This document shows positions 1 to 14,000 of a stretch of DNA of 64,000 bases, piece after piece. Every line of letters starts with the position of its first letter. Position 1 is the first letter of the stretch. The stretch covers positions 9,362,001 through 9,426,000 of the forward strand of contig NC_135121.1 in NCBI RefSeq assembly GCF_050908995.1. Reading direction: 5' to 3'. A model generated the notes under the pieces. It was not told the origin of the DNA. It saw nothing but the letters and a program-made list of their open reading frames with translations, and searched no databases. The translations under genes and the position numbers were made by a program. Source of the stretch: Andrena cerasifolii (taxonomy: Eukaryota; Arthropoda; Insecta; Hymenoptera; Andrenidae).

Positions 1-2058
1 TCCTTCTCAAGAATATCATCTAGAACACTGCGTTGCCGTTTAACGCGATTCAGAAGCGCCTCGAGCTCTTCGTCCACCTCTTCGTCAGGGCTAAGCGTAG
101 CTTTCAGCGAGTTCTGCCTCGATACCGGCTTCTCCGCAGCCTTCAACGATTCCCTGGAGTCCATTCTCTCTATCCTCGAGCTCTGCCTCGACAGTCCATT
201 CTGAAGGGACTGCCGACGTTCCCCCAGGTTCTCTTCAACAGCTTTCCCTGGCACCGAGTCCACTCGTTCCAATTTCAGATCTTGCTTCTCCAATTTACTT
301 TTCTCCACGGTGGGCGTCTGTGGTTGCTCCAGCGTCTCCTCCACGAGTTTCTCTGGCGAGAACCTCTCCAGTTTCAAGGCCTGCTTGGAAGCACCTCCCG
401 CGACACCTTTCTGGGGCTGCTGCAACGTTTGCTCGATCGATTTCTCTGACGGTGTCTCCTCCAGGGATCGTTCCTCGACGATGGTCTCCGCGAGCAGCGT
501 GCCTTTGTAAGGCCTCGCGTCGTCGAAGGCTCTCTCCTCCGCGAAGCTCCCGTTCAGTTCCTCGAATGATCCGTTCGTCAGCTTCGGCTCGTCCGACAGC
601 TCGCCGCACTGCATGTCCTCGGTGCTGACGTCCCTGGAAATTGCCTTGAGGGTCGATTCGTCGTCAGAGACGGACGCGATGGAGACGCCCCGGTTCACTC
701 GCAGCCTAGTCCTGTTATCCTCGCTGGCGTCCGAGAACTCCTCGATCAGGACACCGTTCTGAGGCTTCTGGACGGTGTAACTGTAGGAGGCGATCTCCTC
801 GACCCGAGGCCCGTCGGAGTTCAACTCCTGGCACTCGACCTTTGTCGCGGTCATCTTGCTGATCGTGTGGCTCTCGTCGGGACCTGCGAACGGTCTGGCT
901 CGTCACAACACCATTTAAATACGCTACTAGGGAGGATGGCGACCTTTGCCGCGGGCGCGGCGAGGGAACACCTCCGTCGTCGTTCACCGCGATACTCGTG
1001 TTCGACCGAAGCTGTAGCCACTCGCGTAACTGCTTTTACTCCGTCTGAGGTTCGTGAAAGCTATGTTCGGTGTGGCGTTATTTGCTCGGGTGCTGGCGGT
1101 TCCTGCGACAGGGTACGCTGCCGTTTCAATTTCTCATCGCTTGCCCGACCCAGATGTGAAATTACAAAGGTTCAGATGCGAAGCTTCTTTACGGTCTATC
1201 TACCCTCGTATTCTCAGCGACGCCAGTCGCAGGAACCGCGCTCGCGACGTTGTTAACGTGTAAATCGTGACTGTTTGAGCGTGTGCGATATTACCTGTGA
1301 GTATAGCTTCGTGGGTCGTCGTGGAGGCCACGGAGATCGTGATCGTGTCACCCTGGCCCCGCAATACTTGGACGTTTTGTGCCTCCAGTTTCACCCGACC
1401 TGAGATTTATCAGACAGAGTTGTTTGGGCTACCACCATGGGCTTCAACCATCATCCCTCTCTCAACAAACTTCTATCAGCTATCCAACAAACGCTACCCT
1501 ACTCGTTACACATCTATTCTGGCTTTTAACGATGCACCATTGCAGCATCGTATCGCGAGGATTTCGGTGAATATCAAAAAGTATGCTCGTCGACATCAAA
1601 CGTTAAAAAAAAAATAAAAACTCAACTCAAGCTTGCGCACTTAATGGTAAATCGTTGTCTGTATCTCAAGTAGAAAAATGAACGAATGTTCTCAAGCGCG
1701 TGAAAAAGAACGTGGCACGTGGGCTCGACAAGCATCGAGCTGCTCTTACCAAAAACCTGCGACCTCGTGCCGATCGTGGGGCACGGATTAATGGCTTGGA
1801 AGCGTTTCTACAGCGTACTGAAATCTCTCAATGTACAGCTCACTCTATAACAACTCCCATTTACGCGTCTAATACGATCGTTCGATCAGAGGATCGTAGG
1901 ATTACCTTCAGGTCCCGATTCCTCCGCCTGCTGCGGCTTCGCGTCCACTTCCTCCTCGCCGGCTTCCTGCGACTTCACCTCCTCTTCCTCGACCGTTATC
2001 TTCTCCACGGTCTCCTTCGTCAATTCCGACTTCTCCTCGACGCTTTCCTCCGTTCTCG
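1..2058 (-). CDS. Unc-89: Unc-89 acidic/disordered linker exons at window edge
   Basis: Exons 2058-1906, 1399-1295 and 883-1 (open at the left edge). The first encodes Glu/Lys-rich text (TKETVEKITVEEEEVKSQ), the second a short RVKLEAQNVQVLRGQGD segment. The third encodes a long Ser/Glu-rich linker with SxExSLE-like repeats, ending in EALLNRVKRQRSVLDDILEK, a segment like that preceding further Ig domains in insect Unc-89. Introns 884-1294 and 1400-1905 show nothing else. Confidence 0.85.
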
Positions 2059-5000
2059 CTACAGAATGTACACACACAGTTTTTGGGGCTGGGTTCACAT
2101 AGAGCCGCGAGTGATCGGTTCGACGTGTATGGTTGGAGGAACACGGGGGTTGAACACATAAAGGTGCAAGTACGTCGTAAGAATAGCTCTCAATAGTAGT
2201 GATAGACACGAAGAACGAGTATGTGGATACGTACAGAAGAGACACAGACAGAAAAGGGGTGATAGAGACACGGAAAAAGAGGTTCGCGTCAATGTCGGGT
2301 CTGCGACGCGATCATTTGGAGTTCTGTTGGAAACCTCGCCAACAGGACTCCCGATAAAATCTTTCGTTATGTCCTTGGAACGGGAACGACGAAAAAGCAA
2401 ACCGAAAGCACCGTACCTTTTGTCTCAGTACTTACTGAACGCTGATAAAAGTGTGACGATTCGCTGGGGAGTATCTCAAAAAGTTAAGACTGTGTAGGGG
2501 CACGTTAGGCATTTGGAGAGCTGCCCCATCGATTCTCTAAACTCTGCAACAATTTCTCGGCTGATCTCTCGTATCATATATTGCTTGACCAACTCTTAGT
2601 ATAATCTTTCAACCTCGCTGTAGCGTTTTATTGTTCTGTAGTACGCGGACGGTTTAATCTTACTTGTATTCACCTGTATATTATGTACTCTAAAGGGGTT
2701 TTCCCGTATATAATAATAATAATAATCAGTTTCTTTTAATCGAATGGAACGCGGTCGATGGAGCAGCGCAACAACTGGACCCCGTTTCGTGGACGAGATA
2801 GTAGCAATGGTATCCTTACTCATCACAATGACTTTGCTCTTGCTGGTGACGTAGCCGAGCTCGTTCTCGGCCCTGACCTCGTAGACACCTCCGTCGGAGC
2901 CTTTGAGCAACGTCACCGTCAGGTCGTAGCTCTCCTCGCGCTTGCTGTCCCGCGTGATCTTGATCCTGGCGTCCGCCGAGACTTCCTGGCCGTCCTTGAA
3001 CCACTTCACCTCGGGATCCGGCGTGCCAGCCACTTCGAACACCAGCTTCATGGTGTCCCCTTCCTTCACCCTCTGATCGGCGAGCTTCTTCAACAACTTG
3101 GGCCTGGTGTTCACCGTCAGCGTGGAGCTGCTCTTCGTCTCGCCGTACTCGTTCTTCACCACGCAGCTGTACGTCCCTTTCACCTCGGACTTCGCTTCCG
3201 AGATCACCAGCTTGTAGAAGTCGCCCTCCTCCGTGCGCGTGAACTCTTTACGCTTCTCTGTGATCTCCACGCCGCCGATGTACCACTGCACGCTCGGCTT
3301 CGGGAAGCCGTCCACCTCCACTTGGAACTCGATGTTCGTCGCGCCCTCGTTCACCGTCACGTCGGTCATCTTCGTCTTGAACCTTGGCACGCCTCGTACC
3401 TGGCGGTGTTAAAAGTGAACCGTGAGTTTACAGTGGTCAAAGACCTAGGAATGTGTTCGTAGATTTAAAGCGGCAGTGGTATCGCAGTCATAAGGGATGA
3501 AGCTTCTATTTTGAAGACTGCAAATGTTTATTCCCTCGTACCATTTGAATTTCACCAGTCTCCATTAGTTTCTACCGTTTCCTTACCTGAATTTTCGTTT
3601 GGTCCGACACGACGCCATGATCAGAGGTCACCTCCGCTTTGTACATCCCCGCGTCCTCGCCCACTGCGCCCGTGATCTTCAATATAAACCTATTGCCCTC
3701 CTGAATCATTTTCACTCGACTATCCTGCCTTAGAGTCTCCCCATCCCTGTACCACTTGACGCTAGCTGGCACTTTCGAGTCCACCTCCACGAGCAGCGTG
3801 AGAGTGGCACCCTCGTCAAGGACCTGAGGCTCCCCTAGGCTCTTCCTGATCTTCGGTGGACTGATCACTTTCACCTTCCAGATCTCCGTCGTCTGGTTCA
3901 CCTCGTTACGGGCAACGATCGAGTAGGATCCAGCATCGTCCAATCGAGACTCCTTTATTACCAGCTTGTAAGTATCGCTGTCCTCCTTCACGATCCTTAT
4001 ACGATCGTTATCTCGAATCTCCTGGCCGTCCTTGTACCATTTCACCTCGGGCGCAGGGGTGGCTTCGATCTGCACGGTCATGGTGGCCGACTCCTCGACG
4101 GCCACCGTCATGTCCGCCTGCTTCTTGATCACCTTCGGCGCGGACTTGACGATCAGCTCGATCTGCGTGGTGTCCTCCCCTAGCTCGTTCTTGGCCCTGA
4201 TCGTGTAGATACCGGCGTCCTTCGCGGTCACGTTCTTGATCACCAGAGACATGGATTCCTCGTCCTCCCACAGGTACTTGTACCTTCCACCAGCAACGAT
4301 GTCTTTCCCATCCTTCGTCCATTTTATGTCCGGCTTCGGGTATCCTCGGATCTGTAGCTCCAGCATCGCCGAGCCACCGGCGCTCACCTCTGAATGCCTG
4401 GACTCCGAGCCGAGCTTCGGCTTCTCTGGGTCCTTCAGCAATTGGTTCACCGCTCCCTGGACAGTCAGTTCGGCGCTGCAGCTGATGTTCCCTGCGATTT
4501 CCAATTCCCAACAGACGAGTGACTCGATGGAAATTTAAGCTAGCATCGCTGACAAGGGATGATCCCGAACCCGAAAATTCAAAAAATTCTGAAACTTCGT
4601 GAATACGTAGGGGATTTCCTCCTGATTACAACGCAATTTTTCTTTGCTGCCCAAATTCACTCTAAGGGGGTGTAATTGACCCCTGAAAATTCGGCTATTT
4701 TCCGATTTTGTGTTGTAACTCGCGAAATGTAAGGGATAGAAAAAAAGTTTCGAGACATAGGTTACTTCTTTTAATTAGATCTATCATTTGGCAAAAAAAA
4801 ATATTTTACAGTTCACGAGTTATAACAGAAAATCGGAAAATAACCGGATTTTCAGGGGTCAATTACACCCCCTTAGAGTGAATTTGGGCAGCAAATAAAA
4901 ATTGCGTTGTAATCGGGGGGAAATTCCCTATATATTCACGAAGTTTCAGAATTTTTTGAATTTTCGGGTTCGGGATGTTCCCTCGTGAAAAATTATACTT

Positions 5001-8000
5001 GGAACAGTCGCAAGATTACCTGTGCTAGTTTGTGCAACGCACGTGTAGAGGCCAGCGTCCTCGGGCCTCACGTGCTGGAACACCAGCGCCAACGTGTCCT
5101 CGTTGTCCTGGAAGAGCACTTTGAATCGTTCCTCGGGGTCGAACGGTTTCCCGTCGCGCAGCCAGGTGAACTGGGCCTCCGATCCTGGCTCGAGGAAGCC
5201 CTCAGGGAGGTACAGCATCTTCTCGTCGGTCACAGTGACCTGCCCTTCGCAGGAGGCCTCGCCGTATCGATTCTTCGCGGTGCAGGAGTACTTGCCAGCA
5301 TCCTGCTTCTGCACGTCGCCGATCACCAGCTCGTAGAAACCGGTCTCTGATTGATCGGTCACGATGTTCACGCGCGTATTGCTCGAGTCGATCAGGACGT
5401 CATCCTTGTAGCTGTGTTGGAAATGATTTATGTGTGACCATTTAGTTTAGTTCTGCGTTTCGGTTCACTGTCAGCTTACAATTTCATCTCAGGATTGGGG
5501 TCCCCCTTCACTTTCACCATGAAACGCAAGTAAGTGTTCTCCAGGAGCTCCGTGTCCTTGAGGCGCACCAAGAAGATCGGCGCGTTCGCCTCCGCCCTTG
5601 CCTTCTTCTCCTCGGGGGTAACTGCACGGTTTTTGTGGAAGATTTCGTTTTTAAGATACTCTTTATTTATTATGCTACCGACAAGGCAAGATCCCCAAGC
5701 CGGAAATTAAAAAATTATGAAACTTTGGGGATATGTAAAGGATTTGTTGATTTTTTCTCGTAATTTTTTGCTAACCAAATTCATTCTAGAGGAGGGAAAT
5801 TGACCCTTGAAAATTCAGCTATTTTTCGATTTTATTTCGTAGCTCGCGAACTGTAAAAGATAGAAAAAAAGTTTTCAGACAAAAGTTACTTCATTTAATT
5901 AGTACTATTATTTGGTAAAAGTGATACACGAGTTACAGCACAAAATTGGAAAATAGCCGGATTTTCAGGGGTCCATTTCACCCCCTCAGAGTGAATTTGA
6001 GCAGAAAAAAAATTGCGTAATACATATCCTCGGAGTCTCATAATTTTTTAAATTTCTGGAAACGTAGCTACAAGTGGAACAGTTTAGGTGTTCGACAAAG
6101 ACTTTTTCAAAGTTCATATGCTCCTTACAGCCTCCTTTAGAGAATCATGAAATTTTCGAAGAGATTTAATAGACTCACGCTTCTGTACAATAAGTTGTGC
6201 CGTGCAAGTGGACTGGCCCTCGTTGGTCATAGCTCTAGCTATGTAAATACCGGAATCCGATTCCAGCACATTCTGAATTTGCAGCTTGAATGTTTTCCCA
6301 CTGGCAGAAGCTGTTAGACGGTCAGCCAATCTGTCCTCCAGTGGTTTGTTGTCCTTCAACCATTGCACCCTCGTGTTTGAGTCGGTTTGCAACAGGGTGC
6401 ACTCGAAACTGGTCGTCTCTCCGGCTGTGCGAACCAACGGTGGTAAGTTAATGCAGAATAGTGTCGTTTACAGTCGCAGGCAAATTAGCCATTTGCCTGA
6501 CGATAGAGCATTCACGAATTTATATACAAGAGTACTTGATTCATCTACGAAAGTCTGAAAGGGGGGTAAATTGAACGAAACAACAGCGACCAAAACTGAA
6601 GTAACTCGTGTTTGATCTACAAGTCCGATGCGCAACAATAGCTGAAGTGTTTCAATTTACTCGACGATAAGAAGCGTGCTACGGATAGACAAACTGCTGA
6701 CGTTTACAAACTAGGGGTGCAACTGTGTAGTTTCCTACGTAAAATCAGGGGGGCAGCTGATTAAGTACTCGCAAAAAGGAGAAAGTAAAACATTCATTCG
6801 AAAAAAAGTGTGGCTACTTGAAAAATACATATAGATAGAGGACGACAAAGCGAAAATCGTGTTAAGTCGATGAGTGTGCGAGATGGTGGAAAGTGTAGTA
6901 AAAAACAGGTACAACATCGAGCGTATGTCGTGAAATGTAACGTGTGTGTAATGGTGTGTTCATGTCGGTGCGAATGGTACAGATTGACAACATCTAGGAT
7001 TAGCAATGAAGCTCAACGAACCGCCTAGTGGAACGTGTAGAAGCGTTTTACTCAGCTGGCTAGAAACGAAAAAAAAAAAAATGTAAGAAGAACGTAGAGA
7101 TATATATCGGCGATACAGTACGACAGTAGACTGACAGAAAAGTGCGCAGTACAGTGGATGATCAGAAAGTAGACAAATTGCGTGTCACTTTACCTACGGC
7201 GTGTATCAATTCCACGTTATTTTCTGGTATCGCTAGAACAGTAAAAACGTATCTTATGTCACGTGTTTGGCCAGTGTGTTGTTGTTTTCGTGGTAGCATA
7301 GTGTAAATTGTAATAAGAGGTATTTAGAATCGATGATTTTCCTGTCTCACCGTGTCCTTCTGTTAACGATCGTTTACGGAAGGTATTTCACAATTCGTGG
7401 TAAAATGATAAAGTTGATTATCGCCCTGAGGTTTATCGGTTGTACCAAGAGTCGTGGGACAGTTTCTGTGATACTCTGATTGGAGGGGTGGTGCTTCGTC
7501 ACTTACGTTCCACGCTGCTGCCTTGGATCGTCTTGACGAACACGGGCTTTCCAATTCCACTGCCACCCTGGGTGATCTTCGCTGTGTTCGTGTTGGATTC
7601 CACCGAACTGACGTTGCCAGCTTGATAGGAACTCGAGCTGCTCTCCATCCGCATCGCGGTGCTGGATGACTCCACGACATTGCGGCTGCTCGACACCGAG
7701 GCATACTCTAAACAATTTGTCAGAGAGGAGAACAAATTAGGTAAGCAGCTTTGAAAGGAAAAGCGAGAATCTTATATTCGCCCCTCACCTTCCACAACCT
7801 GGGAGGAGCTGCTGTATCGGCTCGAAGAGTATCTTCGCGACATGTCTGCTCCTTCTTCTTCAACCTTGGCTTTCTTACTGTCTGGGTCTCCTGGATTCCC
7901 TGGATTGTTCCTCTTCTCCAGCGCCTTCTCAGGTCCTGGGTTTCCTTGTAGCTTCTCAGGCCCTGGGTTTCCTTGTACCTTCTCAGGTCCTGGGTTTCCT

Positions 8001-11000
8001 TCTGCCTTCGGGGGACCTGGGTTCCCTAGGTTTCCTGGATTGCCTTTGACCTCCTCCTTCGTTTCCGGCACCTCTGTCAATTGTAGATCGTCCGCAGCGT
8101 GTTCAGCGAGCGCTACCACATCGCTCGCGTACTGCCGGATCTCCTTCAGCCAGCAAGCCTTCACAGGATCCTTGTGAGCCACTAAGGTGATGGGGTAAGC
8201 TGGGCTGGCTGGATTGTGCAACTCGAAGGACCTTATATCCTCCGGATGATCTTTCACCTCTACTTCTGGTAGCTAACAACGAAACTCTCACTGAACACTG
8301 AGCCTCGCAATTAAATAAAGTACTCGATCGATGAAAAGGAGATTAACCGTACTCACTCGTATAATATCTTTCAGAACGAAGACGGATCTGTCTTCAGATA
8401 TTCGTCTGACCTTGCAGACGAGTATGCGAGCTTTAAAAAGGAACAGGTACCTTTCCTTGTTCTTACCGTCCTTGTCAATCGCCGTATACCACTCCTGTTG
8501 ACCAATGATCACATGCTCGTATCAACTCTACCCACCAACTGCCAGCAAAAAAAAAGAAATGAATCCAATCAACTATACTGACGTGTGTGAGCAATCTGCC
8601 AAGCTTGTGGATATTCCCTTTGTATCCCTCGATATTGCTAATGAACTTGTTATCCGTTGCCCTGTGCGGGATACCTAGCATCAACTCCAAAGCCTTTTGG
8701 AGGTCGTCGCAGTTTTCGCCTAGTCGGGTCGAATACTTCACCAGCTCCTGTTATTTCGCAGAATTTTAATACGCTTTCCTTCCCATCTGAATGGACATCG
8801 ACTATGGTTTATCTACGACAGCTGAGGGGCAACAGGAGGGAGGATAACGCGTCGCGAAGATGACCCGTTTTTAGCTCGCTAAATCCGTACGGCGCCCACT
8901 CGTTCGCACACCAGCAGCGGTACGCTCTGTCGCGGCATTACAGGCACACCACCTCCGACTTTGTGGCTTTCCTTGATCTATATCTACCGCGCGTATCATG
9001 GGAATAAAACGGCGGCAACGATGCAAATCCAGGCGATCGAATTCAGGATGGACGTCATGGAACAGTCCGAGGCCAGCCGAGTGCCTGTTACTCCTCGCGC
9101 TTTACCGTTCCCTCGTCGAGCGCGTCCTCCGTTCCTTTCCAATTTGATTAAGCGAAACGAGGAAAGGTCGGCGATTCCAAGCGACGCCAAGAATATTTGG
9201 AGAAGCTTAATGAGAATATAAAGAACGGTTACGCGAATTCGAATTGCTTTCAGCGCCTCAGTTTTCTGGGCAAGCGGCCCGGATTTTAATCAAACTAAGC
9301 CAGAGATGTACTAGCAACGAAATCAGATTACGTATATTTGAGGGACGCGGGATAATTAGCAGCGATTAAATGAACCGAGAGTAAATCGATTTCCTTCGAC
9401 GCTCGTACGAGTGGATCTTCTCGCAGGTCCAACGAGGATCCAACGAGTGCCGTAGCTTCGAGCGACAAGTTGAGTTTGGGGGGATACAATTAAACCCTTC
9501 GGGAATGCGTTTTCAAGGCGAACGGGGAAGTATTTTAGCGCCGCGCTATTTTTGTCTGACAGAACGAAATTCGGCCTCGTATATAGGCCACGTGCGGGGT
9601 TTTACAGGTCGCTGTGTCTACCATCGAGTAAATGCTCAGTATTACAGCTTGAAGGCGTTGTGAAAAATCTGCGAAAGAATCGGCGCGATGGGATATCGAG
9701 AGGCGTGGTGTCAAATTTCAACAGCATCTTCGCTGCGACGATTAGTTATGCGGGTGGTGCATGCACAACCTCTGGAATGCTTTCAAAAGATATACTGGGC
9801 ACGCTGTATTTCTGTCAAACACCCTTGAAATGTATTTTGCATTCGCGGCGGCGTTAACGATCTCTCGCGGGGCGGCGGGAGGAAAGGGGGCGCGTTGTCG
9901 AAGGAAGAACGATTTCTGGTTAACGTTACCTTGAGCAGGAGCTGGTAGTCGTTTATGCGTTGTATCGGAAGCTTCAAGTGCTCCGATAGGCTCTTGTCGT
10001 CACGGAGAGTCTGGCTCAGCTCCTGCAAACAATTAAAGTACCTTCAGGCTTAAGCCACGCGTCTCGAGCAGCGGCGTGCGGAAGATCTCGGTCGGTTATT
10101 GTCCTGGGAAATGGAATCCTTAAAATAATGTATCTAGGCTCGTGGAGATTTCAATAGATGAGAAAATGTCCCTTGGCACTACTTCTGTGAAGTATCCTCG
10201 AGTCGGTTTCTATATTATTATTATAAAGCTGCACTTGGAGGGAGTGCGTTGTTCCTGGGATATCAACGGCTGAGATCTCTCACTGTGGAACAGCGAATTG
10301 TTCGTCACTGTAATTCGACACCAGGATGAAGAGCCGCGCAGGTATTTTTGGATGTGACTGGACTTTCCACGCGACTATTTGCAATCAATCTCGCTGCGAG
10401 CTAACGTTACTATCGCCGCGTTGGAGGAACAAGGAGCCATTATGTCTGGCAACTAACACATTCTTAATTAACAGAAAAGATTCGGTTAATTAAACCCCTT
10501 CGACAGCTCCCCAAGTGTCTGAGAACTTACAAGCCTCCGTCTGTCCAAATATCCAAGTCAACTGTCACCACCTTCGCACTGTCAGTTCACCAGTTCAATC
10601 GAAACACCCTTATCCCGGCGGCTCCCCTTAACTCCTCCCAACTTCACAAAATTTGTAACCCAGAAGAGGCCCCACCAAGTGTTTCCAAAGCGCAGACCGT
10701 TTAAGGAACGAAGGTCGAACGACAAATTAAACACCGAAGAGATTTCTTTCGACGAGAAGGGCAGTACCGAACGAGCTTGAATTCGTTGGAAGTCTGGTTG
10801 GATAGGGAGAGGGACCTCGGTGGTGAAACGTGGGTGACGAGGGAGGAACGGCTCGGGTGGAAGGGCAGACGCACCTTAGCGGAGGTCAAGGGAGGTAAAC
10901 ACCGTTGTTCGTGTGTGGAGCCGTTGGTTCGAAGAAGTTACGGTGGCTGATCGCAGACTGGACCAAGCCCCTGCTCTTCCGTCGATTCTCCTCGACGGGG

Positions 11001-14000
11001 GATCCACAGTCGGTGGTTACCGAAAATCACCCGCCAGCAGACCAATACGGCCACGGCTATACTTAGACGCCGGACGAACTCGTGGACTGACCACGCACAA
11101 AAACAACGCGAACCGTCCCGCGAATCGCGGGCACCTCTTCCTCCAGATTCAAGGAGGAGTCTGGAGGACCTCTGGACCAGTTTCCTGACAGGACGAGCCG
11201 ATACAATCACGTCCGGAATCGTCCTAATCGATCGAGCGAAGTTTAACGCATAATTAATTTTGTCAAAGCGGATTGAAAATTTTGCGCGACCCTTTCTTTT
11301 CTGTTGCGAGTAAACCCGTTCTTTTTATGAAAGCTTGGAACAGATTCTACTGCTTCTAATCGAAAGAGGTGAAAGATCGAACGAGCTGAACAAGTTCCTC
11401 GGCAAACAGAGGGACGAACGTGGAGGAGCGACGCGGAGCCTCGCAAAGAACGCCAGGATCGCGGGCGACTTTTACTTTTAATTCGTCGGCATGGCCCCGT
11501 TCTGACGGGTGGCCTGATCTCGTTCGCGGACAAAATGGACAGATAAGAATAATATTAGCCATTGGAACGAGAAGACGGACCTCCCTGTCGCCGTCACGCC
11601 ATGGCCCCTCGATTCTCGTTGCTTCTGTGGCGCAACGGGCACACACCCTTTCCATGTCGAATCGGCTCGAACGCGACAAAAATAACCGCGAATCGAACAG
11701 GTATAAATAAAATGCACGGGCAGAGGTGTCTCTCGTAAACGCCGATAATCTACGAGAACCCTAATGCGCCCCTAACGCGCCACGCTCTGAAACCGGACAC
11801 GTCCGACGGGGTAAAGTGGTAATCGCGCGATCTAATTCTGATTTCGCGCCATTAGGATAGATACGACGACGCGTGTGAAAATTTCGTCGATCTTGAGTCA
11901 AGTTCCCGAAATAACGGGTCGAATCACGGGGAAAAAAGCGAGCAGCAATTTCGATGTAAGGAGGCAGCGTGACGCGGCGGTGTCCTAGCCACCCGCGCTG
12001 CTGCGTGCACGCGCCGCGGAATCCGATTGTCCTGAAGGCATCCCGACGGAAGGGATGAAGGGGATGACTTGTTTTGCGAGTTTAAAGCGCGACGAAGGTG
12101 GAACAGTGAGTATTTTTAAGCTAGGTATTATTGAAATTAAAAAGTGCGGGAGGTAAGGGAGACCGGGCCAAGTTGATACGTTTTTCAGTTTTGAATTTTT
12201 GTAATTTTTATTTGAATTAATTACTTCGTAACAAATATGCTAAAATATACTTAGGTCCTTCCTCTTTAATATATCGTACGTGAAAACTTGAGGAAATACG
12301 TAGAAAATAAATGAAAAAGTGTTATTTGGAAATTTGAAGAATAAAATTTTAATCTACGTAACTTTCAAACAATATTATAGACTGAAAGTTAACAAAGACC
12401 TAGTCTAAAAACTACACGGTCTCCCCTACAGTTGCAGAGGTTGATGTTGTGACGTTGGGGGGGGGGGCAGTGAACGCTGGGGTTTCTTTCTAGACGAGGA
12501 TCGCGCAGCTTCTGTCATCGCGTAGTGACAGGAACCAGTGACATCACCGGCCGATAACGACACCACTTTCTTCCTTTTCTTTTCAGGGCGCGCGTCTCGG
12601 CCGCGAGACTGCCGTGCATAAGCGAGAGGAAAGCGAAAGATGTTCCGCGCGTTAAGAATAAACCAAGCTATTTCGGGGGCTGGACAGACGCCCGCTTACC
12701 CCCGCTTGTTACGTAATCGCGAAATTCCCACCGATTCGTATGGACAACAGACTCGACTGTGGAGCGGCCTGGAACGACTTTCAATTCCATGGACATCGCA
12801 GCAGCTCGAGTACAAAAGTGTGATAAAGAATATAACAATGAATTATTTCCATCTAAAGACGATATGGGACAGGGTCGCGTAGGTCCTGCACGTCTGCGCG
12901 GTTGAACGTCGACTGTTCTTGCGAAGAAGTAAATCATAGGATAAGATTTACACCTCGTAGACAAATGTGTTTTCAATTCGGCGCAGAGCTGCCGCGTTAC
13001 AAAGGACGCTGGCGTCGGGACGCCAAACTACAGAGGAGGTGGACAGAAACCTTTCTTACCACCTTGCGGACTCGCGTCGCAGACGGAGGAAGCTTTGACT
13101 GCATTTTGCTATTTGTCTCTACTTGTTGTCTCTATTATTAGTGATTTATGCCCGCGTACTCGGCAGTTGAACAACTGACCTCAAAGTATTCTCGTACAGC
13201 GTCGTTCATCTGCAGGAACTCTTGTGCGACCGGTTCATCCCTGCAGTAGGCCACGTGCTTGTCGAAGTCCCTTTCCTGGAACAGCGAGCAACACGATCAC
13301 GACACTGTGCAATTATTAGCAACTTCTGAGTAACTGCCCCGAAAAAGCTCTATTATCGTCATCCTCAGGTTTATATCCGACTGTCGTATTGTTCTTCTAA
13401 ATCGCAACCGAAAGTCAAACTACTCGCACGTGCGTATAATCAAGATATACGAATATTGCAGTTCTTCGCGAATAGATTCGCCAGTTACTGTGCAAGTTAT
13501 TCTGCCTAGGTGAATAAGAACGCTAGAAACGTGAGTAAACGTGTTGCAGAGACTCACCAGTCGAAGGAAAGTCTTGCCCAGCATGCGTGGCTGATCCGCG
13601 TAGTACTTGACGCCCTCGATCAACACCCTGCCGAACGATCTAAGTAAGGAGCGAATTAATTCTCACGCCAAAGACACACCACGCCTACGTGCGAAAGGTC
13701 ACGACCTCGTCTTTTCAATGCGACATTTAGGGCACGATGGGAGCGCTTACAGTAAACCAGGGGCGTTAATCTTTAATAATTTGTTACGCCGTTGCAGCCT
13801 CTTGTGCGCTGATTAAGTCACGAACAGTTACGTCGAGGAATAGTTATCGAATTGCTATTAATTCATACTGGGGTGCTTGAACGAGTTTCGATTAAAGTAC
13901 ACTTCATCTTTCAATGGGGTAGGTGGGGCAATGAGGGGAGAAACTAAATGGTTTTCAACGAGCAACGACGTGATTACAGACAGCCATGAATTCTGACAAT

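Noticed and set aside
2596..2819. Extension of the Ig exon frame past 2,820
   Set aside because: Runs through a consensus donor (A|GTAAGG) into low-complexity intron; the true join is to 2,058.
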